Below, piece after piece: positions 21,831 through 32,126 of a stretch of 64,000 nt of DNA; the stretch's first letter is position 1; every line of letters begins with the position of its first letter. The notes beneath the pieces were generated by a model. The model worked only from the letters and a program-made list of their open reading frames with translations, did no database searches and was not told the DNA's origin. Source of the stretch: Azolla caroliniana (Eukaryota > Polypodiophyta); NCBI GenBank assembly GCA_043228905.1, contig JBHGNT010000021.1, positions 8,556,001-8,620,000 on the forward strand, written 5' to 3'. The translations under genes were made by a program, and so were the position numbers.

Positions 21831-22440
21831 CAACAAGGAAACCCCAAAATAGCCAAGAAGCCAAACCCTACGTCCTCTTGTATGGTGAGAGAAAAGAGGG
21901 AGCAGAAGTAGAAACCCTAAAATATCAAACCCTAATAGTGCCCTCCCCAAAAAGGGCAACCCCCAAACCCTAGAAATTAAAAGAGAAGAAGATGAATCCC
22001 AAAAACCCTAATGTTTTACCTCTAAAACCCAAAATGGCCGACCCAAAATAAGCCAACTTCTCTCCATTTTATAGAGGAAAAGAGGTGCCTCTCTCGACAT
22101 TAAATGTTTTGACTATTTATTCCCTTGTCTCCAAAAGCAAGGAAAACAAAATACCCCTTAATTTGTACTAGCAGATAACCACTAGGCTATATATACTTAT
22201 TTATTTCTTTTCTAATGTGTGGAACCTCACTTTTCTTTGTTTTCCTATTTTGGCCACGCCACATCACAACATCGCTCCAATCAACTCTCGAAAAATTGAT
22301 TATCACATCATATAGTGTGGAATCTTTAGGAAATGTCAGAAGTAAATCCTTGACATCATTACGCAGGTCAAAAATGGAATTATTCTATTAACGCTTGATC
22401 ATCCTATGGAGTATCATATGCCAAAAGACCAAAATAAATT
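21831..22440. other. AAACCCTAA-rich, LTR-like sequence
   Basis: At least five AAACCCTA boxes lie in 21860-22020. On the minus strand CTATAAAATGGAGAG (near 22065) looks like a TATA box, so this may be part of an LTR belonging to the gag fragment at 22440-22960. No gene is seen. Confidence 0.4.
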
Positions 22441-22960
22441 GCATATGCAAAGGCAAGGCAATCCCCTTGTCATTATCGGCAAATTCCATTGGTGACAGTC
22501 CTTATATTATCCGAAGCAACCTATAAACTTTTAATAAATTCTTTGAAATTATTAAACAATGAAAATTTCATTTCAAGTAGTAGAGCAAACCAACCTAATT
22601 GTGTGCTTGTCAATAGGGTGCCTACTAACCTTACTCGAGATGCATCTTTTGGATATTGTTTGGGATGCGTTTGAATGACAACTTGTACCTAATTTAAAAA
22701 TCCCCTGAGTTTAGACCTCATACTATCAAATTTCACAAGTAGCCTAATCTATGGTTCTTTACTAACCCCTTGATCTTCTGTCAGATGTTGTTGCAAAACT
22801 ACAAATGCCGATTCTAATTGTTGTTTGCGTCGTGTGATCTCATCATGTTATTGTTGTTTTTCCAGGGCCACCTTTTGGAGATCCTCAAGAAATTGTTGAT
22901 TCTCTATTTCAATAGGAATGCGCACAAAAAGCTTTACTTGAGGTCGTTCCCTAATATCAA
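22440..22960 (-). pseudogene. Chromodomain-gypsy Gag fragment (D-like)
   Basis: The minus-strand translation parallels the Gag of element D: a Gln/Glu-rich heptad region (ENQQFLEDLQKVALEKQQ), then KFDSMRSKLRGFLN, DASRVRLVGTLL and WFALLLE. Each has a counterpart at 44450-44900. Several TAG/TAA codons interrupt it. It directly abuts the truncated 3' LTR of copia F, so one truncated the other. Confidence 0.75.
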
Positions 22961-23011
22961 TCCCAAAAGGGATTACATGAAGATCAATCCACGAAGATAT
23001 TGCAAATTACA

Positions 23012-23092
23012 AATTACAAATCTAGCCTACTATGATGTCCACTAGCTACTGTGAACACTGTCTCTATGGGAAGTTGAGTTCGATTCTCAACA
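23012..23092 (-). repeat. 3' LTR remnant of copia F
   Basis: Matches the first 80 bp of the 5' LTR at 57906-57986 almost perfectly and ends abruptly against the D-like gag fragment. It is preceded on the minus strand by the purine tract CAAAGGGGCG. Confidence 0.85.
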
Positions 23093-23099
23093 CGCCCCT

Positions 23100-23330
23100 T
23101 TGAACACAACTTTCGGATGTCAAAAGGTTGTTTTGGTTCATTCTTCAAAATACTTCTATTTGGTTGAATCGGTTTCGACTTCGGTTTTCGATTTCGGTTT
23201 TCGACACGGTTTACGATTTTTCGGATGTCAAAAGGTCGTTTTGGTTCATTCTTCAAAATACTTCTATTTGGTTGAATCGGTTTCGACTTCGGTTTTCGAT
23301 TTCGGTTTTCGACACGGTTTACGATTTTGA
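23100..23330. repeat. 112-bp tandem duplication in copia F 3' region
   Basis: Two nearly identical copies of about 112 bp (GGATGTCAAAAGGT to TTTACGATTTT) lie between the end of pol and the 3' LTR. Confidence 0.92.
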
Positions 23331-23410
23331 TTCTTCGATTCTTCGTGTTTGGTTGTTCAATTGTTTGTTCGTACTTCAACTCCTCTAGTCGGCTTCGATC
23401 GACTAATCTG

Positions 23411-23707
23411 TTACTGTTCGGCATCGGTTGCTACTGTACTCCCCCTCAAGCACGACTGGTCAGTGATTGAGAGACTAAGGTTCCTCACGAACAGCCGCAA
23501 TTTGTCCATACCTAGGGCTTTTGTGACGATGTTAGCAACCTGGAGGTTTGTGGTAATATATTGTAAATCGATATCACCAACCTGAATGCGTTCGCGAATA
23601 AAGTGATAGTGCATTTCGATGTGTTTAGTCCACGCGTGGAATACCGGGTTCCGAGCAAGGTAGATGTTGTTGATGTTGTCGTAGAAGAGGTGAATTGGAT
23701 TTGTTGT
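23411..23707 (-). pseudogene. Copia F RNase H C-terminal tail
   Basis: The minus-strand frame reads FYDN, ARNPVFHAWTKHIEMHYHF, VANIVTKAL and DKLRLFVRNL, the usual end of the copia RNase H domain. The upstream residues continue in frame with the block ending at 40549, on the far side of gypsy A. A purine tract GAGGGGGAGT follows. Confidence 0.88.
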
Positions 23708-23712
23708 CGTGA

Positions 23713-24453
23713 CAAAAACCGGTCATGGGAGGAATCGGGAGGCCAAGCACGTGAACCAGTGCCACACGGATCGACATTTAAATTGATTAACTTTATACCT
23801 TATTTAAGAATAGGTCGCGTGATAGGGGTTACCAAATCTAGGCGTATCTCTGCCCGAAGGGACAGAGAATAAAGGTGATGTAACTAGGGTGTAACGGCCC
23901 ACCTCCCAGCGGCCTATAAAAGGGGGGCGAGAGAGACTGAGAGGGGATCGCGTTTTGGGGACAAAGGGGAAGGTGATGTAGGACTAGGGACCGAGCACTA
24001 TTTCTGTGTGATCTCTGCAGGTTTTTGGTTGGTTGCCTCTACACACGAGGAAAGCTCGGGTGCTTCTGGCAAAGGCTCCACTGCGTAACTCGGGTGTGTG
24101 TGTGTGTGTGTGTGTGCATGTGTTTGGTTGGTCACCGGCGTGCCGGTTGTAATATCAGAAAGATTGTAATCACTTGTTAGTTGTAATTGATTCCTCTTGG
24201 GAAGTGGTCTCCTTGCCTTATTGTGACATTCTCTGATCTGTTATTGTATCCGTAACTGAACGGGCGCGCTCCTTTATCTAACTCGTGCGTACTTCTGTTC
24301 TCCTCTGAACCAGTGAGCACGGTGCTTGCCAGGAACCAATACTTTCCGATCCATCACTTCCATTCTCTTCCTTCTCTATTTTCACACACTCCTTAGTTCA
24401 GGGCCCCCGGGGTCCCGCCTTAGTTTCCTGTGCACACGCGTAACAACCCGACA
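23713..24453 (+). repeat. 5' LTR of gypsy A
   Basis: Contains the TATA box GCCTATAAAAGGGG near 23915 and a GT microsatellite at about 24096-24116. It ends in AACAACCCGACA before the primer site. The final ~185 bp recur at 40362-40547. The left boundary is set by the loss of copia F sequence. Confidence 0.75.
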
Positions 24454-24457
24454 TCTT

Positions 24458-24471
24458 TGGTGAACCCGACA
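24458..24471 (+). other. Primer-binding site of A-type gypsy elements
   Basis: TGGTGAACCCGACA-type sequence four bases past the LTR end. The same site occurs after the LTRs of B and E (TGGTGAACC(C/T)GATG). It is not the initiator-Met site. I cannot assign the tRNA. Confidence 0.65.
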
Positions 24472-24498
24472 TGAAACAAGGCGGCAAAAGAGTTGAAG

Positions 24499-24605
24499 AT
24501 GAGGAGATCTGAACTCGCTGATGCCATGGCAATAGCCGTCAACCGGTTGGTGAACGCTCGCGAAGGCACATGCGCCCTCGATAGGGCCATCAAATCGATT
24601 GTCGG
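24499..24605 (+). pseudogene. Start of gypsy A Gag
   Basis: Encodes MRRSELADAMAIAVNRLV and ALDRAIKSIVGR, parallel to the Gag start of element E (MRGSELTEAMAVAVDRL). It is cut at about 24605, where B sequence begins. Confidence 0.8.
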
Positions 24606-24689
24606 CCGTGTTGAGACCGACCGGATCTCATCGTGTCACTGGCATACCCATTCCACTTCAGACCACTCCTCGGTGAGACTGTGTGCTCC

Positions 24690-24694
24690 GTAAT
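24690..24694. repeat. Target-site duplication of element C, left (GTAAT)
   Basis: GTAAT, repeated at 30990-30994. The unoccupied site with a single GTAAT survives in the other B copy at about 34440, which confirms the insertion boundaries. Confidence 0.95.
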
Positions 24695-25159
24695 TGTTAC
24701 GGGCATGACCATATAATATCCCGTGGTGAGAATTGTCGTAGTATTCTATACACGTGGATAAGTGTGAGGGTTAAACAAAGAGTCTAAAGAAGGGGAGGAT
24801 TACTTTTAATCCTCGGGATTGAGACAACCCATGAGGCCAAGTGTGAACATGGCTGGGGGCCTTGAGAATTACTATAAATAAGAGGCCTAGCTACCCTCAT
24901 TTGGGCATGCATTGACTACGTCGAGACTCTGTCCGTGAGTGGAACGACTCTTGTAGCAAGCGCGCTATCGTCCAGGTACGACTCGACGCCAAGGCGGTGG
25001 TATGGGACGCTGATCGAGGCTCGAGTCCGTCTCGATCCCTTCGCTCGGGGGTGGTCGGGTGGATCGGCACCCTTCTTTCTCTCTTTTCTCTCTATTCTTT
25101 CTAGATCTATCATTGATATATCCTTATTTTATGCTTACTTTAGTACCTAATCTCTAATA
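24695..25159 (+). repeat. 5' LTR of element C
   Basis: 465 bp, TGTTACGGGC to CTCTAATA, with a TATA-like CTATAAATAAGAGG near 24870. It is followed by TTTGGTATC, the first bases of an initiator-Met-type primer site. Confidence 0.93.
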
Positions 25160-25168
25160 TTTGGTATC

Positions 25169-25538
25169 ATCCACCCGACCACCCACGAGCGAAGGGATCG
25201 AGACGGACTCGAGCCTCGATCGGCGTCCCATACCACCGCCTTGGCGTCGAGTCGTACCTGGACGATAGCGCGCTTGCTACAAGAGTCGTTCCACTCCCGG
25301 ACAGAGTCTCGACGTAGTCAATGCCTGCCCAAATGAGGGTAGCTAGGCCTCTTATTTATAGTAATTCTCAAGGCCCCCAGCCATGTTCACACTTGGCCTC
25401 ATGGATTGTCTCAATCCCGAGGATTAAAAGTAATCCTCCCCTTCTTTAGACTCTTTGTTTAACCCTCACACTTATCCACGTGTATAGAATACTACGACAA
25501 TTCTCACCACGGGATATTATATGGTCATGCCCGTAACA
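25169..25538 (-). repeat. Truncated LTR of the inverted C copy (3' side)
   Basis: Reverse complement of the C LTR lacking its last ~95 bp. It joins the outer 5' LTR head to head after only 9 bp of internal sequence. Preceded on the minus strand by the purine tract AAAGAGGGGGAGTA. Confidence 0.92.
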
Positions 25539-27741
25539 TACTCCCCCTCTTTAAAACATTGCACTCTTGCAATGGAAAGTTAGGGAAGTTAGTTCTTAGT
25601 GTCGTTTCGCGTTCCCATGTGGCATCTTTGATTGATTTATCCATCCATTTTATTTTAAATTCTCGGATTTCCTTAGCACGTAATTTTTTTGTTTTAACAT
25701 CGAGAATTCTTTCTGGTACATGTGGTTTAGAAGATAAATCTTCAGAAGTAACCAGAGTTTCAGTTGTAATTGTATTGTCGCCAGAACCTAGAAGTTCTTT
25801 TAGACGACTTACATGAAAGACTGGATGGATTCCAACACCATCGGGAAGAGCGAGACGATAGGCTGATGATCCAATGCGTTTGAGGACTGTAAAAGGTCCA
25901 CAAAACCGTGGGGCTAACTTAGCGCACTTACCCGTAGACAATGTCTTAGAATTGTGAGGTACACGTAAAAATACCTTCTGTCCAGGGCTGAATACACGAG
26001 GTTGCCTGTGATGATCGGCATAAAAACGCGCTCTATCTTGAGCTGTTTTTATATTATCCCGTGCAATATGCAACATATCTTGCATATCCCGAAGAAAGTT
26101 TTGCGTACTTCGCAACTCATCATGATGTATATTAACATCAATCGGGGCTCGTGGCTGAAATCCATACATCAACATAAAAGGACTATATCCCGTCGACGTA
26201 TGCTTGGAGCTGTTATAAGCAAACTCCAAAATTGGGAGGTAACGTTCCCATTTTGTTGGTTTTGCACCAACGTATGCTCGAAGCATGTCCTCAATAATTT
26301 GATTTACTCGTTCTGTCTGTCCATTGGATTGAGGATGATCCGTGGAGCTCATGCTCAACGTGGTTTCTAACTTCTTAAAGACTTGCGTCCAGAAGTCACT
26401 AGTAAACTTCGGATCTCGGTCACTCACGATATCCATCGGTAACCCGTAAAAACGAAATAACTCATCAACGAATTGGTAAGCCAATTCAGGAGCTGTTACC
26501 GTGGTTTTAGTAGCAATAAATGTGGCCATTTTAGTTAGTCTGTCAACCACAACCCATATGGCATCATGACCTTTTTGGGTGCGAGGAAGGCTAACAATAA
26601 AATCCATGGATATACTTTCCCACTTATTATTGGGAATGTCCAAGGGATGTAAAAGTCTTGCGGCTTTAAGTCGCTCGGCTTTGTTAACCTGACATTGGTG
26701 ACATTTAGTCACATAGCTATGTATGTCAGGACGCATCTTAGGCCAATAAAATTGAGTGGAGATGAGAACGAGTGTACGATGTATTCCAGGGTGCCCTGCT
26801 GAGGGTGCATCATGGCATTCAAAAAGAATTCTCTTTTTGACCTCAGGTAAATCTGGAACACAAACCTTCCCATTACGGTAGAGCAGACCGTTAGCAATGT
26901 GGAAGTATTCCTTCGAGGGTGTGGTGGTGTCTGTTCCAGACTCGACTCTTGCCCAGTATTTTGCAAAATAATTGTCATCAGGATACTTTCCTCGAAGGTG
27001 ATCATAAAGATCTGATGTTATTTCAGTGAAGCTAAGCATGTTAACTTCACGGATGCGACTTAGTGCATCAGCGACAGTATTCATGGAACCTTTACGATAT
27101 CGTATGGAAAAATCAAAGTCCTGGATGAGATCAGCCCATCGTGCCTTACGACCTTTCAGGTCTTGTTGGTCACAAAAATATTTCAAGGACTCGTGGTCCG
27201 TAGTTACCACAAAGCGATTTCCATAAAGATAATGGCGCCATGTTTTGAGCGCATGTATAACCGCAAATAATTCCTTTTCTTGAACGGTATAGCGACATTG
27301 AGCAGAATCAAGTTTCTTACTCTCGAATGCTATTGGTTTACCATCTTGATACAAGACAGCACCTATAGCATAATTGCTTGCGTCGGTTTCAACCTCAAAA
27401 GGTTTGAAGGATCGGGTAAAAGAAGTGAAGGAGCCTTGCATACCAAGTCCTTGAGTCCTTAAAGGCGAGGTCTAGTGTAGCATTCCACACAATAGGTTTT
27501 GTAGACTTACGCGTTTGACCTTTTAGAAGATCAGTAAACGGCGTCGTCAATTGTGAGTAATTACGAAGAGATTTTCGCAAAAATCCGACAAAACCAAGGA
27601 ATGATCGAACTTCTCGAATATTCCGAAGAGTGGGCCAAAGCTTGATTTTCTCGATGCGAGAAGGATCAATTTCAACTCCTCGTTCGGTTATGAGATGTCC
27701 AAGATAAGTAATTGATTTCTTGAAGAACTCACATTTTGAGA
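25539..27741 (-). pseudogene. Inverted C copy: RT end, RNase H, integrase, chromodomain
   Basis: A minus-strand frame of 638 codons (27441-25525). RNase H contains ETDASNYAIGAVLYQ and TDHESLKYF. Integrase has the zinc finger H(x)nH...CHQCQ, core motifs MDFIVSL and VSDRDPKF, and Glu in NGQTERVNQ. A GPY-type region (GPFTVLKRIGSSAYRLAL) and a C-terminal chromodomain (FKIKWMDKSIKDATWE) follow. The preceding RT thumb (27395-27741, YLGHLITERGVEIDP) is in another frame, so there is a frameshift near 27450. The N-terminal part is lost in the gap. The integrase stretch itself is uninterrupted. Confidence 0.92.
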
Positions 27742-27841
27742 NNNNNNNNNNNNNNNNNNNNNNNNNNNNNNNNNNNNNNNNNNNNNNNNNNNNNNNNNNN
27801 NNNNNNNNNNNNNNNNNNNNNNNNNNNNNNNNNNNNNNNNN
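27742..27841. other. Assembly gap, 100 N
   Basis: Exactly 100 unknown bases, a conventional placeholder. It lies inside the inverted copy of element C, where near-identical inverted arms would confuse assembly. The missing length is unknown and may include gag and RT. Confidence 1.
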
Positions 27842-27884
27842 AACACGAAACATCCGAAAATAAGGTTAAGCGTAATTCGCAATT

Positions 27885-28065
27885 GAGGTATTGACCTCTT
27901 ACGCATAGTAAATCCAACGCATATCATTTCGAACGAAGCGAGGTATTGACCTCGTACGCGAACGTAACATATGTTCGTGAACGTAATACGCAATTGAGGT
28001 AATAACCTCGTACGCATACGACACTCATCACATATGATTTATATGTCAAACGAGGTATTGACCTC
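27885..28065. repeat. Four ~56-bp spaced hairpin repeats
   Basis: The near-palindrome GAGGTATTGACCTC starts at 27885, 27940, 27996 (variant GAGGTAATAACCTC) and 28052, spacings 55-56 bp. It lies in the region just downstream of the minus-strand primer site of the C copy, that is, its 5' untranslated leader. Confidence 0.88.
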
Positions 28066-28327
28066 GTGGACATATGTAAACGTTTAAGATAACCAATTAA
28101 ATACCACGTCAACATCATTGAATATATGAAAAAAAAAACTACATATTAAGTATACACATGTATAGAAGGGAGAAGAAAAATTAGATAAAAAATTAAGGAA
28201 AATTTACCGAAGTTCTTTCGCTAATCCTTGTCTGCATGAAGGCGACCGCACAACGATCAATCGCCATCCCACGCGAAGACAAAAAGAAAATCAAAAGAAA
28301 CGTTAGTACATAGGCTCCGATACCAAA
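28066..28327 (-). other. Leader and primer site of the inverted C copy
   Basis: Next to the LTR the minus strand reads TTTGGTATCGGAGCC, an initiator-Met-type primer-binding site (usual form TGGTATCAGAGC). The rest is AT-rich leader with no frame. Confidence 0.8.
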
Positions 28328-28760
28328 TATTAGAGATTAGGTACTAAAGTAAGCATAAAATAAGGATATATCAATGATAGATCTAGAAAGAATAGAGAGA
28401 AAAGAGAGAAAGAAGGGTGCCGATCCACCCGACCACCCCCGAGCGAAGGGATCGAGACGGACTCGAGCCTCGATCAGCGTCCCATACCACCGCCTTGGCG
28501 TCGAGTCGTACCTGGACGATAGCGCGCTTGCTACAAGAGTCGTTCCACTCACGGACAGAGTCTCGACGTAGTCAATGCATGCCCAAATGAGGGTAGCTAG
28601 GCCTCTTATTTATAGTAATTCTCAAGGCCCCCAGCCATGTTCACACTTGGCCTCATGGGTTGTCTCAATCCCGAGGATTAAAAGTAATCCTCCCCTTCTT
28701 TAGACTCTTTGTTTAACCCTCACACTTATCCACGTGTATAGAATACTACGACAATTCTCA
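28328..28760 (-). repeat. Truncated 5' LTR of the inverted C copy
   Basis: 433 bp of the C LTR in reverse orientation, missing the first ~32 bp. It is joined directly to plus-strand RNase H sequence at 28761. Confidence 0.92.
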
Positions 28761-30524
28761 TTCAATGTCGGTATACCGTTCAAGAAAAGGAATTATTTGC
28801 GGTTATACATGCGCTCAAAACATGGCGCCATTATCTTTATGGAAATCGCTTTGTGGTAACTACGGACCACGAGTCCTTGAAATATTTTTGTGACCAACAA
28901 GACCTGAAAGGTCGTAAGGCACGATGGGCTGATCTCATCCAGGACTTTGATTTTTCCATACGATATCGTAAAGGTTCCATGAATACTGTCGCTGATGCAC
29001 TAAGTCGCATCCGTGAAGTTAACATGCTTAGCTTCACTGAAATAACATCAGATCTTTATGATCACCTTCGAGGAAAGTATCCTGATGACAATTATTTTGC
29101 AAAATACTGGGCAAGAGTCGAGTCTGGAACAGACACCACCACACCCTCGAAAGAATACTTCCACATTGCTAACGGTCTGCTCTACCGTAATGGGAAGGTT
29201 TGTGTTCCAGATTTACCTGAGGTCAAAAAGAGAATTCTTTTTGAATGCCATGATGCACCCTCAGCAGGGCACCCTGGAATACATCGTACACTCGTTCTCA
29301 TCTCCACTCAATTTTATTGGCCTAAGATGCGTCCTGACATACATAGCTATGTGACTAAATGTCACCAATGTCAGGTTAACAAAGCCGAGCGACTTAAAGC
29401 CGCAAGACTTTTACATCCCTTGGACATTCCCAATAATAAGTGGGAAAGTATATCCATGGATTTTATTGTTAGCCTTCCTCGCACCCAAAAAGGTCATGAT
29501 GCCATATGGGTTGTGGTTGACAGACTAACTAAAATGGCCACATTTATTGCTACTAAAACCACGGTAACAGCTCCTGAATTGGCTTACCAATTCGTTGATG
29601 AGTTATTTCGTTTTTACGGGTTACCGATGGATATCGTGAGTGACCGAGATCCGAAGTTTACTAGTGACTTCTGGACGCAAGTCTTTAAGAAGTTAGAAAC
29701 CACGTTGAGCATGAGCTCCACGGATCATCCTCAATCCGATGGACAGACAGAACGAGTAAATCAAATTATTGAGGACATGCTTCGAGCATACGTTGGTGCA
29801 AAACCAACAAAATGGGAACGTTACCTCCCAATTTTGGAGTTTGCTTATAACAGCTCCAAGCATACGTCGACGGGATATAGTCCTTTTATGTTGATGTATG
29901 GATTTCAGCCACGAGCCCCGATTGATGTTAATATACATCATGATGAGTTGCGAAGTACGCAAAACTTTCTTCGGGATATGCAAGATATGTTGCATATTGC
30001 ATGGGATAATATAAAAACAGCTCAAGATAGAGCGCGTTTTTATGCCGATCATCACAGGCAACCTCGTGTATTCAGCCCTGGACAGAAGGTATTTTTACGT
30101 GTACCTCACAATTCTAAGACATTGTCTACGGGTAAGTGCGCTAAGTTAGCCCCACGGTTTTGTGGACCTTTTACAGTCCTCAAACGCATTGGATCATCAG
30201 CCTATCGTCTCGCTCTTCCCGATGGTGTTGGAATCCATCCAGTCTTTCATGTAAGTCGTCTAAAAGAACTTCTAGGTTCTGGCGACAATACAGTTACAAC
30301 TGAAACTCTGGTTACTTCTGAAGAAGTATCGTCTAAACCACATGTACCAGAAAGAATTCTCGATGTTAAAACAAAAAAATTACGTGCTAAGGAAATCCGA
30401 GAATTTAAAATAAAATGGATGGATAAATCAATCAAAGATGCCACATGGGAACGCGAAACGACACTAAGAACTAACTTCCCTAACTTTCCATTGCAAGAGT
30501 GCAATGTTTTAAAGAGGGGGAGTA
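28761..30524 (+). CDS. Element C RNase H-integrase-chromodomain
   Basis: An open frame of 561 codons from 28853, extending upstream in frame to the junction at 28761. It carries the same domains as the inverted copy: RNase H connection, integrase HHCC finger, DDE residues (MDF, SDRD, GQTERVNQ with Asp-Gly before it), GPY module and chromodomain ending KRGSMLRA at 30538. Chromodomains of this type are thought to steer integration to particular chromatin. Without gag, protease and RT this copy could not act alone. Differences from the other copy are few (for example N/D before GQTER and R/W after HIA). The stop lies just inside the 3' LTR. Confidence 0.9.
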
Positions 30525-30989
30525 TGTTACGGGCATGACCATATAATATCCCGTGGTGAGAATAGTCGTAGTATTCTATACACGTGGATAAGTGTGAGGG
30601 TTAAACAAAGAGTCTAAAGAAGGGGAGGATTACTTTTAATCCTCGGGATTGAGACAACCCATGAGGCCAAGTGTGAACATGGCTGGGGGCCTTGAGAATT
30701 ACTATAAATAAGAGGCCTAGCTACCCTCATTTGGGCATGCATTGACTACGTCGAGACTCTGTCCGTGAGTGGAACGACTCTTGTAGCAAGCGCGCTATCA
30801 TCCAGGTACGACTCGACGCCAATGCGATGGTATGGGACGCTGATCGAGGCTCGAGTCCGTCTCGATCCCTTCGCTCGGGGGTTGTCGGGTGGATCGGCAC
30901 CCTTCTTTCTCTCTTTTCTCTCTATTCTTTCTAGATCTATAATTGATATATCCTTATTTTATGCTTACTTTAGTACCTAATCTCTAATA
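30525..30989 (+). repeat. 3' LTR of element C
   Basis: Same length and nearly the same sequence as the 5' LTR. It follows the purine tract at 30511-30524 and is followed by GTAAT. Confidence 0.95.
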
Positions 30990-31600
30990 GTAATCATCTT
31001 GAAGCTCAAATACGAGGTCCATTCTTTTCTCTTGATGGACCGTCTTCAAAAATAGGAGGAATCCTGCTCCGAGAGTTGAGAGAAACGATGCTCGAACTCT
31101 CGGAATGCGTCCATCACGCTCCGATGGGGCTTCCCCGACGCCACCCACCGATCGAACTCTTGCTGACTTCCCCCCTCCGGTTTCTCGTACCCGTATGCAT
31201 CCAATATAGCTCCCTCGAAGGACTCCCATGACTCATGAGCTTCTCGAAGCTCCTTGACCTCTTCGCGCGTCGATATGGCTGCCACTCGACCAAAAAAATC
31301 TAGTCGCATCGCTTCGTCCACGCCCCTCTCCGTCATTTCAGCATTGTAAGCTCCCAAAAATTTTGGAGCATCATCCCCGTTAAACCGGCCCACTCGACTG
31401 ACCACCCTTTCAACGGCTTGTTGAGCCGCATCTCGCTTCGCCTTCTTCAGTTCGGCATCCATCACGATCTTTGCCATTATCTCCGCAAAGTCAAAGTCTT
31501 TGTCTTCCATCTTCGTCCTCCCTTGCCGCCTCTTCACGTCAGGTTCACCAAATATGTCGCGATATTCCGCAAGCGCATGTAGGATCCAAGGCGGGACCAC
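30990..31600 (-). CDS. Element B Gag, second copy (C-terminus cut by C)
   Basis: A minus-strand frame of 184 codons (31600-31046). It starts inside the LTR end, crosses the primer site (EYRDIFGEPDVK) and enters the Gag proper (MEDKDFDFAEIMAKIV), with RVGRFNGDDAPKFLGAYNAEM and AILDAYGYEKPEGGSQQEF. This is the same domain pattern as Gag of element E (IGRFGGKDATSYLEAY). Gag would form the particle shell. It lacks a zinc knuckle, and the tail is displaced by element C. Confidence 0.7.
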
Positions 31601-32126
31601 GGGGTTCTTGGACTAGGGAGTATAAGAGAAAGAGTAAGACAAGAAATGGAAGCTTAGCTCAAGAGGAGAAGGAATAAAACATTAACATTGAACGAGAAAA
31701 TGATGGAGGCAAGATACACAAATGGTTTGTATTAAGAAGAACACCACACGCATTACAACTATGGCCGCATAGGCCGCACCCAATGACTACAAGAAAACCC
31801 TAACCGGATAAGCAAATGGAGAAGTATAGTAAAACCCTAAAGGAAACCCAAGAAGAAAACCCTAGAAGAAACCCTAACCGAAACCCTAAAACCGAATAGG
31901 AACCCTCGACCTAAGTGGTATACCTCTCTCCCTCAAAATAGGCAACTCCTTCACAAGTGACCCCTCACTTCCTTTTATAGCCCAAGGAGGTTGGGACCTT
32001 ACAATGTGGGATAAATGTCCCCTCTTTATTCTATACACCATTTACATTGTAGGTGTGCACATGTTGCACACCGTCGACTTGCCCATTCCATCCCGGTTCA
32101 CACCGTAGCCAGAAATCTTCATGACA
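31555..32126 (-). repeat. Element B LTR, left copy
   Basis: 572 bp, starting TGTCATGAAG at 32126 and ending CGCGACA at 31555 on the minus strand. TATA region near 31975 (CTATAAAAGG on minus). It contains about five AAACCCTA boxes at 31795-31895. The purine tract GGTTTGGTGGGGGTGGA lies directly upstream. Confidence 0.92.

Larger units (their letters stand above)
24695..30989 (+). mobile_element. Chromodomain gypsy C with internal inverted copy
   Basis: A plus-strand element with two 465-bp LTRs (24695-25159, 30525-30989; unusual ends TG...TA), a perfect GTAAT duplication, and the distal pol (RNase H, integrase, chromodomain). The proximal part (gag, protease, most of RT) is replaced by an inverted, end-truncated second copy (25169-28760) that includes the assembly gap. 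The two pol copies differ at only a few residues, so the element is young. Confidence 0.88.

Noticed and set aside
27842-28065. Possible CRISPR-like array (regular short palindromic repeats)
   Set aside because: Only four degenerate copies in a plant retrotransposon leader; spacers are similar to each other and no cas genes exist.
29693-30061. 122-codon minus-strand frame, mirrored at 26002-26370
   Set aside because: Shadow of the integrase coding strand of element C, present in both inverted copies for that reason.
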